A DNA stretch of 9,278 nt from Desulfobacterales bacterium (GCA_030613165.1 JAUWMN010000040.1:1-9278); one strand, 5' to 3'. Positions 1-5,318 are shown, counted from the stretch's first letter. Notes: a model not told the origin generated them from the sequence alone. Translations and numbers: made by a program.

Positions 1-1337
1 GTCATCTCAGGTTCAACAACCTTCTCATCTTGAGGCTCTTCTTCGCCTGCCGAATCCAAGACCTGTTGGGCCAGGGTCTTAATTTGACTCAGCCTATCCT
101 TATTCTTCTGATTCAGCACAGCCCCCACCTTTTCCAATATATCTAAGGATGTTCGGTAATCACGCTTTCTTAAGCTCAGTCTTGCTTTCAGCATCCGAGC
201 CGTTACATCTCCCGGGTTCTTGTCCAAAATCTCCTGGACAACGTTTACCGTCTTTTCGACCTCACCGTTTTCAAAATACAGGGATGCCAACATCCTTCGA
301 GTTCTTAAATCATCAGGCGCAATCTCAATCCCCTTTTGCAGAGACTCAACCGCCTCTTTGCGTTTGTTCATTCCAACATAAAAGCTTGCAAGATTTAATA
401 GCGGCTCAACTTTGTCAGGAGTTATTTCAGTCGCCTTGACAAACATTGATTCAGCCTTTTCAGGCTCCCGCCTTGCCAAATAGAATTTTCCCAATTGTAT
501 TACATAAGCCGGATTTTTCGGGGCCTTTTGAATCGCTTCCTGTAGCTGTTTTTCAGACTGATCAATTTTTTTGATCACCGAGTAAAATCTGGCAAGACTT
601 AAATTGTGAGCCGGATCATCCGGGAAGAGATCAATGATCCCTTTGAGTGTTTGCTCAGCCTTGTCAAAATCCCTTAAAAGCGTATAAAATTTTGCCAGTT
701 CGTATCGGGCTCTCAGGGCCTTGGAATCAACCTCAACAGCTTTTAAAAACGATGCTTCCGCCTTTTCATATTCTTTGGAAGCCGCTAAAAAATTGCCCAA
801 TAATAAATGGGCGTTTTCATTTTGAGGGTCAAGAGATATTGCCTTTTCAACCTTTTCAATAGCTTCATCAAGCTTTCCTTCAAATGCCAGTGTTTGGGCG
901 GTTATTAACAGCCCTTCGATATTGTCCGGTTCTGCTTCCAGAACAATTTCCGCCCGTTCGCGGGCATCCTCAAATTTTCTTCCCAGAAGATAGATCTCCG
1001 ATAGTTTTAGCTGCGCCCTTGTATTGTTTGGCTGAATATCCGCGGTTCTGTAGAACGACTGAAAGGCCTCCCTGATCTTTTGCATCTTCAGGTAGACTTC
1101 ACCCAACCGATAGTGACCATCAGCGTATTTAGGATCAAGCTGAATCACATTTTTTAGCTCAATCATCGCCTCGTTAAGCCGGTCATCCTTTATGTATTCT
1201 TCCGCCTTGCTCAAATGCTTCTGCATCTTCTCTTCTTTACTCGCGCAACCGCCGCACAAAAAAGCGAGCATTAAGATGCAAGAAATACCGATACAAAGCC
1301 TCTTGAAAAAATTATCGTTACAAACTCCGAATATCAT
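1..1337 (-). CDS. TPR-repeat lipoprotein, partial (C-terminus beyond window)
   Basis: Open from its start to the left edge, giving 445 residues without a stop. After a short basic N-terminus and a hydrophobic stretch (about residues 14-28) comes a lipobox-like LCGGC, so Cys31 is the likely lipidated residue; Leu sits at -4 rather than -3, so the box is not canonical. From about residue 35 there are roughly eleven consecutive 34-residue tetratricopeptide repeats, each ending in the usual helix-turn pattern (for example IQLDPK, VLEAEPD, AISLDPQ, GIEIAPD). TPR lipoproteins of this type (PrsT-like, often about 900 residues) accompany exosortase/EPS loci and act as periplasmic scaffolds for polysaccharide export; that assignment is inferred from context. 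I prefer the second in-frame ATG because the Shine-Dalgarno directly abuts the first (1346). A candidate sigma-54 promoter lies about 105 nt upstream. Other TPR envelope proteins are possible. Confidence 0.85.
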   Translation of the reverse strand, partial: MIFGVCNDNFFKRLCIGISCILMLAFLCGGCASKEEKMQKHLSKAEEYIKDDRLNEAMIELKNVIQLDPKYADGHYRLGEVYLKMQKIREAFQSFYRTADIQPNNTRAQLKLSEIYLLGRKFEDARERAEIVLEAEPDNIEGLLITAQTLAFEGKLDEAIEKVEKAISLDPQNENAHLLLGNFLAASKEYEKAEASFLKAVEVDSKALRARYELAKFYTLLRDFDKAEQTLKGIIDLFPDDPAHNLSLARFYSVIKKIDQSEKQLQEAIQKAPKNPAYVIQLGKFYLARREPEKAESMFVKATEITPDKVEPLLNLASFYVGMNKRKEAVESLQKGIEIAPDDLRTRRMLASLYFENGEVEKTVNVVQEILDKNPGDVTARMLKARLSLRKRDYRTSLDILEKVGAVLNQKNKDRLSQIKTLAQQVLDSAGEEEPQDEKVVEPEM

Positions 1338-1346
1338 TAAATCCAT

Positions 1347-1353
1347 CTCCTTT
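1347..1353 (-). promoter_or_regulatory. Shine-Dalgarno that decides the TPR lipoprotein start
   Basis: The minus strand reads AAAGGAG here. The ATG at 1346 touches it with no spacer, while the in-frame ATG at 1337 lies 9 nt away, a workable distance. The downstream ATG is therefore the better start; the choice changes the protein by only three residues. Confidence 0.6.
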
Positions 1354-1375
1354 AACCAACCCTGTTTTATAGAAC

Positions 1376-1511
1376 AAAAAAACAATCACGAAAACACGAA
1401 GGTACGAAAGCACGAAACAAGAGACTCAATGCTAAAATTGTTTGCAATGAAGGTCCCTTTCAGTCTTTCTCTTTCGTGCTTTCGCTCTTTCGTGATTTCG
1501 TAATTGTTTTT
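1376..1511. repeat. Inverted pair of degenerate CACGAAA arrays, possible terminator
   Basis: The left arm (about 1379-1417) is a run of ACGAAA-type units (CACGAAAACACGAAGG..). The right arm (about 1472-1511) is the same kind of run in reverse orientation. The inner 13 bp, CGAAAGCACGAAA at 1405-1417 and its complement at 1472-1484, match perfectly, and the outer parts match imperfectly. The right arm begins at the stop codon of the PilZ gene. For the minus-strand transcript the foldback is followed by a U7 tract (1382-1376), so it could terminate that gene. The loop of more than 50 nt makes this uncertain. A related string lies at about 9201-9225. Confidence 0.6.
1443..1458 (-). promoter_or_regulatory. 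Candidate sigma-54 promoter upstream of the TPR lipoprotein gene
   Basis: The minus strand reads AGGGACCTTCATTGCA, against the consensus TGGCAC-N5-TTGCA. The essential GG and GC pairs are present with correct spacing and the -12 half is perfect, but the -24 half matches at only 4 of 6 positions. Transcription would start near 1432, leaving a leader of about 95 nt. It lies in the loop of the CACGAAA inverted repeat. Confidence 0.35.
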
Positions 1512-2667
1512 AACTATCAGATGATACCGGAATGCGCAACGACATAATATTGTTGCCGGACTCACTGTGCACGGCAATATAGGCATTATGTTTTTTAAGA
1601 GGTATTAATGCATAATATAATCCCAATATATTTTTTACATCTCTTGCGGTAAATCGATTTACGAAATCAGTACTTGTGTGGTCTATTACTATGTCTTCTT
1701 CTTCAAATAATTTTGTTCCATCATTAAAAAAATCTATATGAATTGTCTCGTCTTCAACTGTACTTTGCACTCTTATTTCAGTACAATTACCAAACATCAT
1801 CGCCTGATATGAATCAAGTAACAGAAAGTCAATACATCGGGCAAAATCAGGGAACTGTCCGTCAACTAACGGCAAACCTTCTTTCGGGAAAAAACTAATA
1901 TTACATTTGCTATTGGTTAAGTTTGCTACAAGATATTGTAAAGAATCGATCCTGTCCTTTACTATACGATTTAGGTCTATACGGCGCGTAGACACTGTCG
2001 GTTCAACATACTCTCTTTTCTTTAACAGCCCTAAAATAGACGCAATATCATTAAACTTGCTCGATACAGGTTCTAAGGTAGATATTGCTTCCCATGCCTT
2101 GCATTTTAATTTTGGGTCAACCGAAGAATTTTCAATTTCCGTACAAAACTTTTCAAGTCGGAAGGAACTTAATCCGATCTGGCCGGCAAGCTGAGAAAAA
2201 AGTGTATTAATCGGCGCCGAAAAGGTCCAAAGTATGGCGCCCCAATATGTAAGGTGTTGATGTTCCTTTACACATTTTTGGAGTAAGTCCAATCGATTAT
2301 CAGAATAATCAGCGGACGTTCTTGCCACACTCCGGGAAAACAGTCTTGTCACTTCAAACAAAGGCAGGTTAAACGAAACCTTGTCCTGAAACTCTATTCC
2401 CAAGAAACAGTTGTGGTTCATTTGACACCACCTTACCGTTCCCACAGACTCAATTTGTTCCTCTGTTTGAGGAATCTTGAAAAAGAGTTTTAACAAGGTA
2501 TCCTTTGGCACAGGGGCTGCTGTCTTCGCAAGAACTCCGTACGGAGTTATATTTTCTATGTCCCCTTCCAAAGGCTTTGCTATATTGGTGTGAGAAAATG
2601 TGGCCGGTATTGCCAATGGAATTCTGTACTCACGTCTTTTGTCCGCAAGACAAACAGTATTTTTCAT
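1510..2667 (-). CDS. PilZ domain fused to a degenerate histidine-kinase-like module
   Basis: A 385-residue protein with no signal peptide or membrane segment, so probably cytoplasmic. Residues 9-100 form a PilZ domain with both c-di-GMP-binding motifs visible: RREYR (11-15, RxxxR) and NITPYG (39-44, [D/N]x[S/T]xxG). Residues about 125-215 resemble a dimerisation/phosphoacceptor region, but where an H-box would have His five residues before its Pro (Pro152) there is Trp147. Residues about 228-383 resemble a HATPase: an N-box-like DFLLLDSYQAM (280-290) with Asp for the usual Asn, a G1-like FFNDGTKLF (313-321), and a final strand before LRIPV, but no GxGxG lid. It is therefore probably a pseudokinase: a c-di-GMP receptor whose second half binds a partner or lost ATP. 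The Shine-Dalgarno GGAGAGAG precedes the ATG, directly after a 36-bp palindrome. A sigma-54-like site lies farther upstream. The role in the EPS locus is inferred from position only. PilZ is clear; the kinase ancestry is less so. Confidence 0.8.
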   Translation of the reverse strand: MKNTVCLADKRREYRIPLAIPATFSHTNIAKPLEGDIENITPYGVLAKTAAPVPKDTLLKLFFKIPQTEEQIESVGTVRWCQMNHNCFLGIEFQDKVSFNLPLFEVTRLFSRSVARTSADYSDNRLDLLQKCVKEHQHLTYWGAILWTFSAPINTLFSQLAGQIGLSSFRLEKFCTEIENSSVDPKLKCKAWEAISTLEPVSSKFNDIASILGLLKKREYVEPTVSTRRIDLNRIVKDRIDSLQYLVANLTNSKCNISFFPKEGLPLVDGQFPDFARCIDFLLLDSYQAMMFGNCTEIRVQSTVEDETIHIDFFNDGTKLFEEEDIVIDHTSTDFVNRFTARDVKNILGLYYALIPLKKHNAYIAVHSESGNNIMSLRIPVSSDS

Positions 2668-2682
2668 TCAATCACTCTCTCC

Positions 2683-2718
2683 TATGAGGCTGTCCGAGAA
2701 TTCTCGGACAGCCTCATA
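2683..2718. repeat. Perfect 36-bp palindrome abutting the Shine-Dalgarno of the PilZ gene
   Basis: The sequence is fully self-complementary about a central GAATTC; each half carries TGAGGCTGTCCGAGAA. In the minus-strand mRNA it would form a stem of at least 16 bp with an AATT loop, and its last base is the first A of AGGAG, the ribosome-binding site. It may act as a 5' stem-loop that tunes translation or stability, as a DNA-binding site, or it may be the joined ends of a lost mobile element. There is no U-tract, so an intrinsic terminator is unlikely. Confidence 0.8.
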
Positions 2719-2722
2719 TGCA

Positions 2723-2753
2723 CATAACTGCCTGATGACACGAGGCAGTTATG
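2723..2753. repeat. Hairpin, 11-bp stem, in the leader of the PilZ gene
   Basis: CATAACTGCCT (2723-2733) and AGGCAGTTATG (2743-2753) are perfect complements around a 9-nt loop. The hairpin lies between the 36-bp palindrome and the 163-bp element and touches the latter. No U-tract follows in either direction, so it is better read as part of a structured leader than as a terminator. Confidence 0.6.
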
Positions 2754-2914
2754 ATGACTTCGTAAAAAGTCTTGAGTTTGATAAAAGATGGCTAAGTAAA
2801 AAGGTCAATATACAAGGCGTAGTAGTTTTTCAGGTATGAAGGCATACATATGGTATGTCGAGTGCCTGAAAAACTACTACAACGCAGTAGATTGGACTTT
2901 TTACGACGCCATCA
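2752..2914 (+). mobile_element. MITE-like hairpin element, copy 1 (163 bp)
   Basis: The element is bounded by imperfect terminal inverted repeats: GTAAAAAGTC at the left and GACTTTTTAC at the right pair perfectly, and the outermost TGAT/ATCA also pair. Its centre holds a second foldback, a perfect 16-bp stem (2819-2834 with 2865-2880) around a loop that includes CATACATATGGTATG. It is about 96% identical to the copy at 6689-6852 and has the same orientation. There is no coding capacity, so it is a non-autonomous REP/MITE-type repeat. I see no clear target-site duplication. From memory, very similar sequences recur in desulfobacterial genomes; I could not check this. Confidence 0.8.
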
Positions 2915-3001
2915 GTTTTGCAAAGATCTCACTCCGTCAAGACAAAGGAAGACGTTTTGAAATTACCTCTACAGAACAATCAAAACTAATCACAGAACGA
3001 G

Positions 3002-3017
3002 TGCAATTGTGATACCA
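3002..3017 (-). promoter_or_regulatory. Candidate sigma-54 promoter reading toward the PilZ gene
   Basis: The minus strand reads TGGTATCACAATTGCA. The -12 half is perfect, the -24 half matches at 4 of 6 positions including GG, and GG-GC spacing is correct. Predicted start is near 2991, about 324 nt from the PilZ gene. Without the 163-bp element in between, the leader would be about 160 nt, the same as at the strong sigma-54 promoter before the second activator gene. Confidence 0.45.
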
Positions 3018-3037
3018 TTATTATGGGCTTGGGTAAT

Positions 3038-3059
3038 ATTTGTTACAAATACAATTGTA
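3038..3059. promoter_or_regulatory. Two adjoining palindromes upstream of the sigma-54 candidate
   Basis: ATTTGTTACAAAT (3038-3050) is a 6-1-6 palindrome and TACAATTGTA (3050-3059) a 10-bp palindrome. Their centres are about 10.5 bp apart, one helical turn, so proteins on both would face the same side. They lie 21-42 bp upstream of the -24 end of the minus-strand candidate promoter. A binding site is possible but no regulator is identified, and short AT-rich palindromes arise easily by chance. Confidence 0.3.
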
Positions 3060-3281
3060 GCGAACAAAAATATTTGCCGACAATAAAACAAAATATAACA
3101 TTTTAAATAAAAGTACAAATATATATCTCATATATATGTATATATAATAATAAAACATTACGTCATATCCAGACCAAAAATATGAACAAAAAAATAGAGG
3201 CACAAATTATCATAAATATTATTCTGTTTGGGCAAAATTAGAACAAATTTTCCAGTTTGGCGCTCGATAACCGCATCAAAA

Positions 3282-3342
3282 GTGAAACGTTATACACACA
3301 AAAAAGAGATATACATTTCACTATAGTGGAAGTATGTTTCAC
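3282..3342. promoter_or_regulatory. Cluster of GTGAAA/TTTCAC boxes with a CACTATAGTG palindrome
   Basis: GTGAAAC at 3282-3288 is the exact complement of GTTTCAC at 3336-3342, and another TTTCAC (3316-3321) overlaps the 10-bp palindrome CACTATAGTG (3319-3328). The three boxes sit 200-260 bp upstream of the receiver gene. Repeated half-sites suggest an operator or enhancer; no factor can be named. Confidence 0.3.
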
Positions 3343-3424
3343 ATTTGTTGATTATTTTTTCTTGATTTTGTTACTCTTATTATGTGATACTTATATATTA
3401 TATTATAACTATTCAGGTGTTCAC

Positions 3425-3477
3425 GGTTCAAGGTTAAACTAAGGCGAGCAACCCTGAACCTTGAACCCCTGAACCTT
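3425..3477. repeat. GAACCTT-type foldback and direct repeats
   Basis: GGTTCAAGGTT (3425-3435) and AACCTTGAACC (3457-3467) form an 11-bp inverted pair with a 21-nt loop. CCCTGAACCTT also occurs twice in direct orientation (about 3453-3463 and 3467-3477). This is one of several low-complexity repeat families filling the gaps of this window. It lies 66 bp before the receiver gene and would be part of its leader if transcription starts upstream. Confidence 0.6.
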
Positions 3478-3542
3478 AATGTGTAATTTAATCAAAGGAT
3501 TACGTATCGTAACAACTTAACAACTAATCGTGGGTCATCAAA

Positions 3543-3902
3543 ATGCCTGACAAAACCATACTTGTCATAGAAGATGATGAGATACTTCAGGAAATCTTAG
3601 AGGATTTTCTGAAAGAATCGGGATACCGTGTACTGAAAGCAAGTGACGGGCTTGCGGGAATAGAAATGATCGGCAGAGAAGCCTTTGATCTGATCATTGT
3701 AGATGTCGTTCTGCCTTATGTAAGCGGTATAGGAGTCATCAAAATGGCAAAGGCCAAACGTCCTGATGTTCCCATCATCTGTATCACCGGATACGGCTAC
3801 TCCCCGGAAAAATTAGCTGAAGAAGAACACGCGGACAAGATATTTCGTAAGCCTTTTGAATTTAAAGACCTGTCTGAAGCTATTAAAAGTTTGTTAAGAT
3901 AA
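3543..3902 (+). CDS. Stand-alone response-regulator receiver protein
   Basis: A 119-residue CheY-like receiver with no output domain. All the phosphorylation residues are in place: acidic pair D11-D12, phospho-acceptor D54 in IIVDVVLP, T82 and K103-P104. It should accept phosphate from a histidine kinase not encoded in this window. It is followed after 21 nt by a receiver-less sigma-54 activator in the same reading frame; only two stop codons (TAA at 3900 and 3912) in the short linker separate them, and receiver plus linker plus activator equals the usual size of an NtrC-type regulator (about 466 residues). It is therefore likely the detached receiver of that activator, working in trans. The Shine-Dalgarno is poor (GTGGG region), so it may be weakly translated. 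Confidence 0.92.
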   Translation: MPDKTILVIEDDEILQEILEDFLKESGYRVLKASDGLAGIEMIGREAFDLIIVDVVLPYVSGIGVIKMAKAKRPDVPIICITGYGYSPEKLAEEEHADKIFRKPFEFKDLSEAIKSLLR

Positions 3903-3923
3903 TTGCGGAGCTAAGTTCTCTCT

Positions 3924-4946
3924 ATGCCCTTCCCCGAACCGATAATTTTAGGCAACAGTGAGCCGATTAACAAGATCAGAGAGTTGGTCAAAAAACTGGC
4001 CGATGTTGATCTTAATGTGCTCATTTGCGGCGAAAGTGGCGTCGGCAAGGAATTGGTCGCTCGCGCTCTTCATTATTATTCGAAGAGAAAGAGCCAACCA
4101 TTTGTCAAGGTAAATTGTGCTGCTTTGCCGTCAGAACTAATAGAAAGCGAACTCTTTGGTTACGAGAGGGGCGCGTTCACCGGGGCTGACAGACAAAAAT
4201 TAGGCAAATTTGAGCTTGCCGGTAAGGGATCTATCTTGCTTGATGAGATAGGAGAAATCCCACCGTCCCTTCAGGCCAAGCTGTTGCAGGTTCTGCAAGA
4301 TCGGAAATTTCCAAGGGTCGGAGGATATAAGGATATCGAAATAACGGCAAGAGTAATCACCGCCACCAATCGCGACCTTCAATCCGACATAATCTCCGGC
4401 GCCTTCAGAGAAGATCTATACTATCGCATCAACACCATAAAAATAGCTGTCCCCCCCTTGCGGGAACACAGAGAAGACTTAGAATCGCTGATCAATCATT
4501 TTTTAAAACAGCAGCAAGAACTCTATAACCTCCCTGATATTAAAATCCCCTCCCATATCGTTGCTCTCTTTTATCAGTATCACTGGCCTGGAAATATACG
4601 CCAGCTCGAAAATCATATAAAGCGTCTATCCGTACTCGGCAACATAGATGAATTCGAAATAGAATTCTTGGCACAAATAAATAGACAACAAAAAGCAAAC
4701 AACCAGTCCGTACAAATCGAAGAAGACAATTCGCCATCGCACAGTAGTGAGGATGAGCTGGACGTTAAGAAATTTTCTTCTTTGAAAGAAATCAGGGACA
4801 AAGCCGTTTATAAAATTGAAAGGGAAATAATCAAGAAAGTACTTGATGAAACTAATTGGAACAGGAAAAAAACCGCCGTAATTCTAAAAATCAGTTATAG
4901 GACCCTTCTTTATAAGATCAAGGATCTGAAACTTAAGCCATATTGA
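3924..4946 (+). CDS. Sigma-54-dependent activator lacking a receiver (AAA+ and Fis-type HTH)
   Basis: A 340-residue bacterial enhancer-binding protein that begins directly at the AAA+ domain. Visible are Walker A GESGVGKE (36-43), the sigma-54-contacting GAFTGA loop (83-88), Walker B ILLDEIGE (D107-E108), sensor I ITATNRD, the arginine-finger segment FREDLYYRIN, and sensor II WPGNIRQLEN. An acidic linker leads to a C-terminal Fis-type helix-turn-helix (about 311-336, KKTAVILKISYRTLLYKIK). It hydrolyses ATP to open sigma-54 RNA-polymerase complexes. The usual N-terminal receiver is supplied, if at all, by the separate gene just upstream. GGAG lies 13 nt before the ATG, a long spacing, so translational coupling to the receiver is plausible. 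The closest named family would be PEP-CTERM-locus (PrsR-like) NtrC regulators, by context only. Confidence 0.93.
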   Translation: MPFPEPIILGNSEPINKIRELVKKLADVDLNVLICGESGVGKELVARALHYYSKRKSQPFVKVNCAALPSELIESELFGYERGAFTGADRQKLGKFELAGKGSILLDEIGEIPPSLQAKLLQVLQDRKFPRVGGYKDIEITARVITATNRDLQSDIISGAFREDLYYRINTIKIAVPPLREHREDLESLINHFLKQQQELYNLPDIKIPSHIVALFYQYHWPGNIRQLENHIKRLSVLGNIDEFEIEFLAQINRQQKANNQSVQIEEDNSPSHSSEDELDVKKFSSLKEIRDKAVYKIEREIIKKVLDETNWNRKKTAVILKISYRTLLYKIKDLKLKPY

Positions 4947-4972
4947 GCGTAGAGCTGAGAGCGTAGAGCTGA
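4945..4972 (+). repeat. Tandem 14-bp repeat overlapping a stop codon
   Basis: GAGCGTAGAGCTGA occurs twice head to tail; the first copy starts inside the TGA of the activator gene. A similar 14-bp-period repeat (GCATAGCGCA units) follows the kinase gene at 9139-9162, suggesting one family that tends to sit just behind genes. Confidence 0.7.
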
Positions 4973-4987
4973 GCGAGAGGAAATCTT

Positions 4988-5029
4988 TTGCACATAGTAT
5001 GCAACACGGTTCTCTTTTATGCGCAACAC
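4988..5029 (+). promoter_or_regulatory. Candidate enhancer (UAS) for a sigma-54 activator
   Basis: TTGCA and TGCAA form a 17-bp dyad (4988-5004) with 7 nt between the arms. GCAACAC then occurs at 5001-5007 and again at 5023-5029, 22 bp or two helical turns apart. The group lies about 105-145 bp upstream of the consensus sigma-54 promoter, the usual distance for enhancer sites of NtrC-type proteins. Which of the two activators would bind cannot be told. Confidence 0.35.
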
Positions 5030-5133
5030 ACTTCCACTTTAACCCCAAAACACGAAACGGTCTTCCACCTTTCATGAAATTCTTTTTCCTTAACCCCTAT
5101 TAATCACTAACTATACCACTTATTTTTTGTACG

Positions 5134-5149
5134 TGGCACAGCAGTTGCA
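5134..5149 (+). promoter_or_regulatory. Consensus sigma-54 promoter of the second activator gene
   Basis: TGGCACAGCAGTTGCA matches TGGCAC-N5-TTGCA at every conserved position, with the GG and GC pairs correctly spaced. Transcription should begin near 5160, giving a leader of about 160 nt before the ATG at 5319. The downstream gene encodes a sigma-54 activator, so this promoter is set up for activation by the upstream activator or for autoregulation. Confidence 0.85.
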
Positions 5150-5187
5150 GTTTGTGGTCAAAATTAGGATATGAGATCTTTAAATTA

Positions 5188-5262
5188 GCCGCCTTCGGCG
5201 AGACTTTTTTTTGACAGGATTTACAAGATTTTTTATCTTTTTTTTATCCTGTTTATCCTGTC
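5188..5262 (+). repeat. Leader hairpins: GCCG/CGGC with T8, then GACAGGAT foldback
   Basis: A short GCCG-CCTT-CGGC stem (5188-5199) is followed after five bases by eight T. Next, GACAGGATTTACAAGAT (5213-5229) pairs imperfectly with ATCCTGTTTATCCTGTC (5246-5262) across a T-rich loop. Both lie in the leader from the sigma-54 promoter. The first could be a weak attenuator, though its stem is only 4 bp and not adjacent to the T-run. The second belongs to a GACAGGAT..ATCCTGTC repeat type that I recall as widespread in environmental genomes. Confidence 0.5.
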
Positions 5263-5318
5263 TAACGAAAAAGAAATTCTTGTGACTCTCGTTTAGCTCC
5301 TGTTGGAAGGAAAGCAAC

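Larger units (their letters stand above)
2915..3542. other. AT-rich divergent intergenic region, no gene seen
   Basis: Six hundred bases between the left-hand minus-strand genes and the receiver gene. No open frame here looks coding: the short ones are built from AT runs and lack domains or good ribosome-binding sites. It holds the candidate minus-strand sigma-54 site (3002-3017), two adjoining palindromes (3038-3059), a TATATA-rich stretch (3120-3150), a set of GTGAAA boxes (3282-3342) and a GAACCTT-type foldback (3425-3477). I find no convincing promoter for the receiver gene, only generally A/T-rich sequence at 3345-3410. Confidence 0.6.
4973..5318 (+). other. Intergenic region between the two sigma-54 activators
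   Basis: No credible open frame is present. Left to right it contains a TTGCA/TGCAA dyad and GCAACAC direct repeats (possible activator sites), a CCTTAACCCC-type unstructured stretch, the consensus sigma-54 promoter (5134-5149), a small GCCG/CGGC hairpin followed by eight T (5188-5212) and a GACAGGAT foldback (5213-5262). The order enhancer, promoter, leader fits a sigma-54 control region. Confidence 0.65.

Noticed and set aside
149..1075. Three short plus-strand open frames opposite the TPR gene
   Set aside because: They lie antisense to a continuous TPR-coding frame, show no domain, and lack good ribosome-binding sites.
1379..1511. CACGAAA runs as a CRISPR array
   Set aside because: Units are 6-9 bp, variable and without unique spacers, and the two arms are inverted; no cas genes are nearby.
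2746..2917. CAGTT on both sides of element copy 1 as a target-site duplication
   Set aside because: The left CAGTT is not immediately next to the element end and copy 2 shows no matching pattern, so chance is likelier.
3021..3203. Minus-strand 60-residue frame rich in Tyr, Ile and Phe
   Set aside because: Its composition is what TATATA-rich DNA gives in translation; there is no Shine-Dalgarno and it overlaps likely control sequences.
3256..3274. TTGGCGC..CCGCAT as a sigma-54 promoter for the receiver gene
   Set aside because: The distance between GG and GC is two bases too long, which sigma-54 does not tolerate.
3257..3442. Plus-strand 61-residue hydrophobic frame
   Set aside because: AT-rich composition and no usable start signal; it spans the GTGAAA boxes and part of the GAACCTT foldback, so it is better explained as non-coding.
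3532..3548. GGG..TGCC match with correct GG-GC spacing before the receiver gene
   Set aside because: It overlaps the start codon, so a transcript from it would lack the start of the gene; the -24 half is also poor.
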